A stretch of 5,080 nt of DNA from Erythrobacter sp. (GTDB lineage Bacteria > Pseudomonadota > Alphaproteobacteria > Sphingomonadales > Sphingomonadaceae). Shown piece by piece: positions 1 through 5,080 of this stretch (the first letter of the stretch is position 1; each line of letters starts with the position of its first letter). The stretch is from assembly GCA_013214365.1 (NCBI GenBank), contig JABSPI010000144.1, positions 1,857 to 6,936 on the forward strand, written 5' to 3'. The translations under genes were made by a program, and so were the position numbers. Under the pieces are notes generated by a model. The model was not told the DNA's origin. It did not search any database and saw only the letters and a list, made by a program, of their open reading frames with translations.

Positions 1-1761
1 GAAAACCAGCGCGCGGCTGAAAACCTGCGCAAATTCCTGCTGGCCATGTCGGAGGATATCCGGGTCCTGCTGGTTAAGCTGGCTGATCGGCTGCACAATA
101 TGCGCACGCTCCATTTCATCAAAAAGCCCGAAAAGCGCCAGCGCATCGCGCGCGAGACGATGGATATTTACGCCCCGCTGGCTGAGCGTGTGGGGATGTA
201 TGAATATATGCGCGAAATGCAGGCGCTGGCCTTCAAAGAGCTGGAGCCCGAAGCCTATGCCACGATCACCAAACGGCTCGAGGATTTGCGCAACACCGAT
301 GGCGGGCAGGTCGATGCGATCGCGCTGACGATTAAGCAGGCTTTGGCCGAGGCGGGCTTGAATGTCGAGGTGACCGGGCGCGAGAAGCACCCCTATTCGA
401 TCTGGACCAAAATGTCCGAACGCCATGTCTCATTCGAACAGGTGACCGATATTATGGCGTTCCGGGTGCTGACCGAGAACGAGGCTGATTGCTACCGCGC
501 TTTGGGGGTGTTGCACACGACCTGGCAATTTTTGCCGGGCAAGTTCAAGGATTATCTCTCAACCCCCAAAACCAATGGCTATCGCTCGCTCCATACCAGT
601 TTGATGTATGAAAATTCGATGCGGGTCGAGGTCCAGATCCGCACCCATGAAATGCATCGCCGCAATGAATTCGGGCTGGCTGCGCATTGGGCCTATAAAC
701 AATCGGGCACCGCTGATGGGCAAGTGGGCTGGCTGCGCGATCTGATCGAGATTGTCGACACCAGCCAGGATCCCGAAGAATTGCTCGAGCACACCAAATT
801 GGCGGTGTATCAGGATCGGATCTTTGCCTTCACGCCCAAAGGCGCGCTGTTCCAATTGCCCAAGGGGTCGACTGCGGTTGATTTTGCCTTTGCTGTGCAC
901 ACCGATCTTGGGCTTGCGTGTGTCGGGGCCAAGATCAATGGCCGGCACATGCCGCTGCGCACGCGATTGTCCAATGGCGATGTGGTCGAAATCATCAAAG
1001 GCGGCGAGGCGGAGCCGCAATTGTCGTGGATGGGTTTTGTTGTCACCGGCAAGGCCCGCGCCGCTATCCGCCGCGCGGTGCGATTGAAACAGCGCGACGA
1101 GGTCGCCGCTATCGGCGCCAAATTGTTCGAGGCGATCGCCGCGCAAGTGCCCGCGCGGATCGGCAAAAAGGCCCAGCGCGCCGCGCTCGAACGGCTGGAA
1201 ATGGATGAACCCGATGATCTGATGTTTGCGATCGGATCGGGCAAATTGAGCGACCGCGAAGTGATGGAGGCTTTGGTCCCGGGATGCACCGCCGAATTCG
1301 ACGAGGATGAGGAATGGACCAAGACCGAGCGCGAGATCTCGATCCGCGGATTGACCCCGGGTGTGGGGTTTGAATTGGCGCAATGTTGCCATCCGGTGCC
1401 CGGCGACCGGATTATCGGGATCCGCCGCAAGGGCGAATTGGTTGCGGTTCACACGATTGATTGCCTCGAACTGGCCGATGGGGTCGACAGTGATTGGCTC
1501 GATCTCAATTGGGGGCGCAAATCGCATGGCGCGGTTGGCCGGTTGAGCGTGACGATTTATGACCGGCCGGGCACTCTGGCGGAAATGGCGGGCGTGTTCG
1601 CCCAGAACAAGATCAACGTCAAAAGCCTCGAACAAACCCAGCTTGACCACCCGTTCGCCACGTATGAAATCGATGCTGAGGTCAATGATCTGGCGCATTT
1701 GACCCGGGTTTTGAGTGCGCTGCGCGCCAGCGATGCGGTGGCGCAGGCCGACCGGATCTGA
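1..1761 (+). CDS. rsh: Bifunctional (p)ppGpp synthetase/hydrolase (RelA/SpoT family), 5' end missing
   Basis: This long-form Rel/SpoT homologue makes the alarmone (p)ppGpp from ATP and GDP/GTP and degrades it; it is cytosolic and ribosome-linked. The frame is open from base 1, so the ATG at 46 is an internal Met; 586 residues remain and roughly 115 are missing by comparison with Rel of Streptococcus. Domains in window numbering: the end of the HD hydrolase with KLADRLHN at 26-33 (D29 matches a Mn ligand); the synthetase at about 100-235 with GREKHPYSIW (126-135), KFKDY (181-185), GYRSLHT (193-199), EVQIRT (210-215; its Glu is catalytic in the family) and AHWAYK; TGS at 272-334 with the conserved His300; a helical linker; the zinc-finger-like CCHP at 462-465; and a C-terminal ACT domain from about 514 to the end. 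The basic KxKD loop resembles the RxKD of bifunctional enzymes rather than the ExDD of RelA. The gene is intact to its TGA. Family assignment is very secure; hydrolase activity cannot be judged without the N-terminus. Confidence 0.97.
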   Translation, partial: ENQRAAENLRKFLLAMSEDIRVLLVKLADRLHNMRTLHFIKKPEKRQRIARETMDIYAPLAERVGMYEYMREMQALAFKELEPEAYATITKRLEDLRNTDGGQVDAIALTIKQALAEAGLNVEVTGREKHPYSIWTKMSERHVSFEQVTDIMAFRVLTENEADCYRALGVLHTTWQFLPGKFKDYLSTPKTNGYRSLHTSLMYENSMRVEVQIRTHEMHRRNEFGLAAHWAYKQSGTADGQVGWLRDLIEIVDTSQDPEELLEHTKLAVYQDRIFAFTPKGALFQLPKGSTAVDFAFAVHTDLGLACVGAKINGRHMPLRTRLSNGDVVEIIKGGEAEPQLSWMGFVVTGKARAAIRRAVRLKQRDEVAAIGAKLFEAIAAQVPARIGKKAQRAALERLEMDEPDDLMFAIGSGKLSDREVMEALVPGCTAEFDEDEEWTKTEREISIRGLTPGVGFELAQCCHPVPGDRIIGIRRKGELVAVHTIDCLELADGVDSDWLDLNWGRKSHGAVGRLSVTIYDRPGTLAEMAGVFAQNKINVKSLEQTQLDHPFATYEIDAEVNDLAHLTRVLSALRASDAVAQADRI

Positions 1762-1775
1762 TCGGCGGGGTGCCA

Positions 1776-1808
1776 AGCGCCATTTCGCGCGCCGCGATAA
1801 GGGGCGCT
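1776..1808. other. Weak inverted repeat after rsh
   Basis: AGCGCC (1776-1781) is the exact reverse complement of GGCGCT (1803-1808), with a 21-base GC-rich spacer between them. It lies in the 78-base gap between the rsh stop codon and the next gene. No T-run follows on the plus strand, so it is not a convincing intrinsic terminator. It may be chance in a GC-rich gap. I see no clear sigma-70 promoter in this gap. Confidence 0.2.
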
Positions 1809-1821
1809 GCATAAAACAGGT

Positions 1822-1842
1822 AAGGCAAGGCCATCTATTGTG
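1822..1842 (+). promoter_or_regulatory. Ribosome binding site and GTG start of the VOC gene
   Basis: Two AAGG blocks (1822-1825 and 1827-1830) precede the GTG at 1840; the nearer one is 9 bases away. The protein's first strand (TILGLDHVQIAI) begins immediately after the GTG, as expected for the family, and there is no in-frame ATG that would keep this strand. The GTG start is therefore well supported. Confidence 0.6.
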
Positions 1843-2205
1843 ACAATCTTGGGCCTCGACCACGTTCAGATCGCCATTCCGGCTGGTGGGGAGGCGCAGG
1901 CGCGCCGGTTTTACGGCGAGATTTTGGGCATGCGCGAAATCGCCAAACCCGATGGCTTGTCCGCGCAAGGGTGCTGGTTTGTCGCGGGCACAGCCCATGT
2001 CCATATCGGCATCGACCCTGATCACACCCCCGCCCGCACAGCGCATCCGGCCCTGTTGGTCGATGATCTCGCCGCGCTTGAGGCCCGCTTGCAAGCCGCA
2101 GGGCACGCGGTCGAACCTGGCAAACCGGTTCCTCTTCATCATCGGTTTTTCACCCATGATCCGTTTGGAAACCGCATCGAATGTATGCAGCGCATACCCG
2201 GTTGA
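1840..2205 (+). CDS. VOC-superfamily (glyoxalase/bleomycin-resistance fold) protein
   Basis: This is a 121-residue single-domain vicinal oxygen chelate protein, the usual length for the family. Two beta-alpha-beta modules can be traced. The first starts at LDHVQIAIP (6-14) and includes the helix around EAQARRFYGEILGM (18-31). The second starts at HPALLVDDL (69-77) and ends with DPFGNRIECMQ (107-117). Residues at the four places where VOC proteins bind metal are H8, H55 (in HVHIG), H69 and E114, so a metal site is plausible; this assignment is by position only. Family members include glyoxalases, dioxygenases, epimerases and antibiotic-binding proteins, and the substrate cannot be inferred here. 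The gene starts at a GTG, lies 78 bases after rsh on the same strand and may be read through from it. A cytosolic location is expected because no signal peptide or membrane segment is seen. Confidence 0.88.
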   Translation: MTILGLDHVQIAIPAGGEAQARRFYGEILGMREIAKPDGLSAQGCWFVAGTAHVHIGIDPDHTPARTAHPALLVDDLAALEARLQAAGHAVEPGKPVPLHHRFFTHDPFGNRIECMQRIPG

Positions 2206-2210
2206 GCGCG

Positions 2211-2231
2211 CCAACCCTCTGAAGGGTGTGG
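2211..2231 (+). terminator. Small hairpin, possible weak terminator after the VOC gene
   Basis: Six bases after the VOC stop codon, ACCCT (2214-2218) pairs with AGGGT (2223-2227) across a CTGA loop. CCA/TGG extends the stem by three pairs past one bulged G (2228). An AT-rich tract (TTAAATTT, 2232-2239) follows, but it is not a clean T-run, so termination would be inefficient. The same AT tract overlaps the possible CtrA-like site. Confidence 0.35.
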
Positions 2232-2247
2232 TTAAATTTGTGTTTAC
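2232..2247 (+). promoter_or_regulatory. Possible CtrA-like binding site upstream of the chemoreceptor gene
   Basis: TTAA (2232-2235), seven bases, then TTTAC (2243-2247) matches the alphaproteobacterial CtrA consensus TTAA-N7-TTAAC at 8 of 9 defined positions. It sits in the most AT-rich stretch of the window, just upstream of a chemotaxis gene. CtrA controls motility and chemotaxis genes in many alphaproteobacteria, which makes the context suitable. The motif is short and AT-rich DNA yields chance matches. No good -10 sequence is evident downstream. Confidence 0.3.
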
Positions 2248-2385
2248 CTTGATTTAATCCCTTGCCTCTAAACCGTTTGAATGGCCGGACCTGCCTCGGG
2301 GGAGAGGGGGGCGGCCCACACAGCCAAACCTGCCGTTACCCAGCGGCGCGTGAAGCGGAACAACAAGCGGGCAGCAGGCCAAAGC

Positions 2386-2403
2386 AAGGGATTTAGGGGC
2401 GTG
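2386..2403 (+). promoter_or_regulatory. Ribosome binding site favouring the GTG start at 2401
   Basis: AAGGG at 2386-2390 lies 10 bases before the GTG at 2401. The competing ATG at 2281 has no purine-rich Shine-Dalgarno-like sequence before it and directly follows an in-frame TGA (2278-2280), so it is only the longest possible start. Confidence 0.4.
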
Positions 2404-4251
2404 AGTTCACTCGATCATAAATTCGACACCGATTACGAGGATTTTGACCTCGATGCGTTTGACAGCCAGGCCAGCGGCGTGCGCCATGCGGAACGCTCGC
2501 GCTGGCTGCGCGGCTTCTCGGTGCGCGGCAAGCTCAATCTCGCAGTGTTCGGCAATACAGCGGTGCTCGCCGCGCTCGCTCTGATCATTTTGGGCGGCAC
2601 ATGGATGCTGGGCCAAGGTGGGCAAGCCCAAGCGATCATCGCCTCGGTCGAAGTGCGCACCAATAATGCCGCAATCGCTTTGGTGGAGACGGTGGATGCC
2701 ATCGAAGCGGCACAAGAGGCGCGCAGCGATGCGGCGCGCAGCGCCGAAATCGAGCGCGCTCAGGCCGCGCTGGCCACCGCGCATAGCGATCTGAGCGATC
2801 CGATTGCCTTTGCCGGCGACAATATGCCGGCCGATATCGGCCCGGTTGTGGTGGGGTTTCGCGATTCAGTGGCCGCTTTGCAATCCGAGATCGAGGCCGG
2901 CAATGGCTCGGCCGCCGCGCTCGCTCAGCAGCGCGACACCGCGCAGCAATTGTATGATGAGATCAGCGGCTTCGCGATTGAATTCCACGCTGTTGCCTCC
3001 TCGCGCGCTGACGCTTTGTTTGCCAGCATCACCAATTTCCTCATCTCTTTCGTCATCATCACCGCGATCGGGATCATCGTCTCTTTGCTCAGCGCGCGGC
3101 ACATTATCCGCGATGTCACCGGCACGGTCCATCGCTTGACCGGATCGATGCAGCGGGTTGCAGGCGGCGCGATCGACACCGCTATTCCCGGCTCGGAACG
3201 GGCCGATGAATTGGGCGAGATGGCGCGTTCATTGGGGGTGTTCCGCTCCAGCATGCTGGAGCTGCGCGACCTTAATAAAGACCGCGCCAAACAGGCCGAA
3301 GACCAGCTCGCCCAGCAGCGCGAGATGAGCGAGGAAACGCGCAAATTGCGGCTCGAGAAAAGCCAGCTTCTCGAAGGCATGGCCAATGGGTTCGAGGTGT
3401 CGGTGGGCGAATTGATCAATGCGGTCTCGGCTGCATCGGTCCAGCTCAAATCCACCTCGCAGCAAATGGTCGCCTTGGCCGATGGATCGAACGAACAGGC
3501 CAATGGCGCCAGCAAGGCGATGAGCCACGCCACCGCCAATGTCACCGCCGCCGCCGCCGCGACGGACGAATTTGCCCTGTCCATCGGCGAGATCAGCCGC
3601 CAGGCCTCGGCTTCGGCCAGTTTGGCGCGCGATGCCAGCAATCTGGTCAGCACCGCCAACACCCGGATGCACGAATTGTCGAGCGCGGCCGATGAAATCG
3701 GCGAGATCATCGAATTGATCCAGACCATCGCCCAGCGCACCAATCTGCTCGCGCTCAACGCCTCGATCGAGGCCGCCCGCGGGGGCGAGGCAGGGCGCGG
3801 CTTTGCGGTGGTCGCCAGCGAGGTCAAGGAATTGGCGATGCAGACCAGCAATGCGACCAGTTCGGTGACCGAAAAGATCACCGCCATGCAGGATTCCAGC
3901 CGGTCAAGCGCAGGCGATCTCAATTCGATCGTCGATCAGATCGGCGAGCTGGAGAAAGCCGCGGTGATGATCGCCAGCGCGGTCGATCAGCAATCGGTTT
4001 CGGGCGACGAATTGGCGCGCAATATCGACACGGTTGCAAGCGGCTCGGCTCAGGTCGGCGATCGCTTGGCCGAATTGCGCAAAGCCAGCGAGGAAACCGG
4101 CACCGCCGCCGATGATGTCGTCGCCAGCGCTGATGCTCTGGGCCAGCACGCCGAAGAGCTGCGCACCAAAGCGGGGCGTTTTATCGCCGATGTGCGCCGT
4201 TCCGCGCAGGATTTCGAAATGAGCGAGCAGGAAATCGCGCGCACCGCGTGA
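2401..4251 (+). CDS. Methyl-accepting chemotaxis protein (transmembrane, HAMP-containing)
   Basis: This inner-membrane chemoreceptor would sense a ligand outside the cytoplasm and control CheA through CheW. Counting from the GTG at 2401 (616 residues): an acidic cytoplasmic tail (about 5-23); TM1 at about 47-70; an Ala-rich, probably helical extracytoplasmic domain of about 138 residues (72-209) that may be a four-helix bundle; TM2 at about 211-230; HAMP at about 232-286 with DELG (269-272); a charged coiled coil to about 330; and a long signalling hairpin to about 600. The conserved tip lies at 444-479 and contains [15 protein letters not shown] and [15 protein letters not shown]. No C-terminal CheR-binding pentapeptide is present. 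The frame is open back to an ATG at 2281, which would add 40 basic residues including RRVKRNNKR and two AGG codons. I prefer 2401 because of its ribosome binding site, at about 60%. No che genes are adjacent, so this is an orphan receptor of unknown ligand. Family assignment is secure. Confidence 0.95.
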   Translation: MSSLDHKFDTDYEDFDLDAFDSQASGVRHAERSRWLRGFSVRGKLNLAVFGNTAVLAALALIILGGTWMLGQGGQAQAIIASVEVRTNNAAIALVETVDAIEAAQEARSDAARSAEIERAQAALATAHSDLSDPIAFAGDNMPADIGPVVVGFRDSVAALQSEIEAGNGSAAALAQQRDTAQQLYDEISGFAIEFHAVASSRADALFASITNFLISFVIITAIGIIVSLLSARHIIRDVTGTVHRLTGSMQRVAGGAIDTAIPGSERADELGEMARSLGVFRSSMLELRDLNKDRAKQAEDQLAQQREMSEETRKLRLEKSQLLEGMANGFEVSVGELINAVSAASVQLKSTSQQMVALADGSNEQANGASKAMSHATANVTAAAAATDEFALSIGEISRQASASASLARDASNLVSTANTRMHELSSAADEIGEIIELIQTIAQRTNLLALNASIEAARGGEAGRGFAVVASEVKELAMQTSNATSSVTEKITAMQDSSRSSAGDLNSIVDQIGELEKAAVMIASAVDQQSVSGDELARNIDTVASGSAQVGDRLAELRKASEETGTAADDVVASADALGQHAEELRTKAGRFIADVRRSAQDFEMSEQEIARTA

Positions 4252-4254
4252 TTG

Positions 4255-4306
4255 CCACGCGCGATATTGGTGCGTGATGACCACGCGCGATATTGATGCG
4301 TGATCG
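4255..4306. repeat. Two tandem copies of a 26-base unit with internal inverted repeats
   Basis: Copy one (4255-4280) and copy two (4281-4306) share 23 of 26 bases, differing at unit position 16 (G/A) and at the last two positions. Each copy contains CACGC and GCGTG in inverted orientation. With a further GCGTG at 4246-4250 inside the end of the chemoreceptor gene, the blocks alternate GCGTG, CACGC, GCGTG, CACGC, GCGTG. Two tight hairpins are possible: 4245-4261 (6-pair stem, 5-base loop, spanning the chemoreceptor stop codon) and 4270-4288 (7 pairs including one G-T, 5-base loop). The repeat fills most of the 64-base gap between convergent genes. It may act as a bidirectional terminator or mRNA-end stabiliser, but neither strand has a T-run after it. 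Confidence 0.8.
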
Positions 4307-4315
4307 CGGGGGCGC

Positions 4316-4633
4316 TCACACCGGGTTGAGTGAAACCGTGACCTCCTGATCGGGGGCAAGGTCTTGCGCGCGCATCACCTTTTTGCTGATCAGCAACACC
4401 CATTCGCTCTGCTCCTTTTGGGGGAAGACCGAACTGTTCCACTGCGTATCGCCGATCCGCGCGACCACTTTGACCGATCCAAATCCGCGCCCGCGCCCGA
4501 ATTCGAGCCGGTGCATCAAGGCATGGCCCGCCAGCGCCTGTGCCGCATCATCGGTGAACACCACGAGGTGATAGGTCCCCCTATCCCCCTGCCATCGGCG
4601 CAAGGGGAGGGTGGCTGTGATCGTCTCGCTCAC
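4316..4633 (-). CDS. DUF1905 family protein
   Basis: This is a 105-residue protein of unknown function. It resembles DUF1905 along its whole length: an N-terminal TATLPLRRWQGDRGTYHLVV strand region (6-25), the central GRGRGFGSVKVVARIGDTQW block (about 46-65) with the FGSV and IGDTxW pattern, then SSVFPQ, the polar ISKKVMRAQDL helix (83-93) and a final VTVSLN strand. The fold is expected to be a small beta barrel; no catalytic residue is known to me and I assign no activity. No signal peptide or membrane segment is seen. The start is a GTG at 4633 (complement) that overlaps the stop of the upstream cyclophilin gene by 4 bases, with AAGG (4638-4641, complement) four bases before it. It is therefore probably expressed by translational coupling from that gene. 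Confidence 0.85.
   Translation of the reverse strand: MSETITATLPLRRWQGDRGTYHLVVFTDDAAQALAGHALMHRLEFGRGRGFGSVKVVARIGDTQWNSSVFPQKEQSEWVLLISKKVMRAQDLAPDQEVTVSLNPV
4630..4633 (-). other. Four-base stop/start overlap (GTGA) coupling two genes
   Basis: On the minus strand the bases GTGA contain both the GTG start of the DUF1905 gene (4633-4631) and the TGA stop of the cyclophilin gene (4632-4630). This arrangement is typical of translational coupling in a shared transcript. Confidence 0.8.
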
Positions 4634-5080
4634 TCTGCCTTGTCGTCAGTCACCGCGCGGATAGGCACAGGGATATTGCAGATATCCGCCCCGCCGGCGG
4701 GCTGGATGAAAAACGGATCGCGGCGATTGGCGCGTGCGTCGGCATATTTGGCGAAGGTTGCGCCTTCGGTGGAGAGATATTCGAAACGCGGCCGCTCCCC
4801 CTCGGGCAGGTCGCTGGCCACGCGGATCGAGAGGATCGGCGTGCGCAGCTTGGCTTCTTGCGCGGTGTAAAAGCCCAAGGCGCCCGACCCGCGCGGGAGC
4901 GAGGAGAGGTGTTCCATCCCCGCAATGATCCGCCCCGCCAGCGCGATATTGCGATCAAGATGGCGCGGCGCATGCCCGATCACAGTGTAGAGCTCTGCGC
5001 CAGAGCCGGTGTCGGGCGAATAATTGCGGCCCACGCCGACCATGCCGTAGCAATGGACGGGCCAGGCTTCGAGCAGATCC
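4630..5080 (-). CDS. Cyclophilin-type peptidyl-prolyl cis-trans isomerase, N-terminus missing
   Basis: The frame stays open through the right edge, reading DLLEAWPVHCYG before the internal Met at 5043, so the gene starts outside the window; 149 C-terminal residues are present. The cyclophilin core is recognisable as HCYGMVGVGR, then GSGAELYTVIG, HLDRNIALAGRIIAGMEHL and the SLPRGSGALGFY segment, corresponding to the GMV, SQFF and LDG-VFG-V-GM regions of classical cyclophilins. An extension of about 60 residues follows and ends with RRDPFFIQPAGGADICNIPV, a pattern I associate with sphingomonad-type members. Family members speed isomerisation of Xaa-Pro bonds and act as folding helpers, often in the periplasm, but a signal peptide cannot be checked here. 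By my alignment several classical active-site residues are replaced. The gene is followed by the overlapping DUF1905 gene. Family assignment is good; activity is uncertain. Confidence 0.85.
   Translation of the reverse strand, partial: DLLEAWPVHCYGMVGVGRNYSPDTGSGAELYTVIGHAPRHLDRNIALAGRIIAGMEHLSSLPRGSGALGFYTAQEAKLRTPILSIRVASDLPEGERPRFEYLSTEGATFAKYADARANRRDPFFIQPAGGADICNIPVPIRAVTDDKAE

Noticed and set aside
46..48. ATG at 46 as the start of rsh
   Set aside because: The frame is open upstream to base 1 with family-consistent sequence, and the ATG falls inside the HD hydrolase domain, so the true start is outside the window.
559..2214. A 551-codon open frame on the minus strand opposite rsh and the VOC gene
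   Set aside because: It lies antisense to a gene with unmistakable Rel/SpoT motifs and to the VOC gene. Its translation shows no recognisable domain. Long antisense frames are common opposite GC-rich coding sequence.
1886..2257. A 123-codon plus-strand frame overlapping the VOC gene
   Set aside because: It is out of frame with the clear VOC protein, and its composition is rich in Arg, Pro and Ser, typical of a shifted GC-rich frame.
2925..3923. A 332-codon open frame on the minus strand inside the chemoreceptor gene
   Set aside because: Its translation is Ser/Ala/Arg-rich low-complexity sequence, and the plus strand encodes a complete, conserved chemoreceptor there. It is an antisense shadow.
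4252..4315. Tandem repeat considered as a CRISPR array
   Set aside because: The copies are directly adjacent with no unique spacers, and there are only two of them.
3904..4359. Minus-strand frames containing a repeated ITHQYRAW peptide
   Set aside because: The repeated peptide is only the translation of the 26-base tandem DNA repeat, and the rest is antisense to the chemoreceptor.
4364..4870. A 168-codon plus-strand frame opposite the DUF1905 and cyclophilin genes
   Set aside because: Both minus-strand frames give recognisable families and a clean 4-base overlap, while this frame shows no domain.

Overview
The window looks like chromosomal DNA from an alphaproteobacterium, most likely a sphingomonad (Sphingomonadaceae or Erythrobacteraceae). 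The reasons are a GC content near 60% by eye, codon third positions rich in G and C, a single long-form Rel/SpoT homologue with the alphaproteobacterial motif pattern, an alphaproteobacterial-style chemoreceptor signalling domain, and a divergent cyclophilin of a kind I associate with sphingomonads. This placement is inference from remembered resemblance, not from a search.

Layout. From 1 to 1761 (+) runs the 3' four-fifths or so of a bifunctional (p)ppGpp synthetase/hydrolase. Its start lies left of the window. After a 78-base gap comes a small GTG-started VOC (glyoxalase-fold) gene (1840-2205, +). A gap of 75 to 195 bases, depending on the next start, holds a small hairpin and a sequence resembling a CtrA box. 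Next is a transmembrane methyl-accepting chemotaxis protein (2401-4251, +; the open frame reaches back to an ATG at 2281). Two minus-strand genes converge on it: a cyclophilin-type peptidyl-prolyl isomerase cut by the right edge (4630-5080) and, overlapping its stop codon by 4 bases, a DUF1905-family gene (4316-4633). The convergent gap (4252-4315) is filled by a 26-base unit repeated twice in tandem, with alternating inverted GCGTG/CACGC blocks.

How the parts relate. Rsh sets the stringent-response alarmone level. The chemoreceptor feeds a CheA/CheW pathway that is not encoded here, so it is an orphan receptor. The cyclophilin and DUF1905 genes are probably cotranscribed and translationally coupled. 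I see no sign that the five genes form one system. The window reads as ordinary core or near-core chromosome: no transposase, integrase, tRNA, rRNA, CRISPR array or phage gene is visible. The points most worth a second look are the tandem repeat between the convergent genes, the possible CtrA site before the chemoreceptor, the chemoreceptor's start and acidic N-terminal tail, and the altered active-site positions in the cyclophilin.
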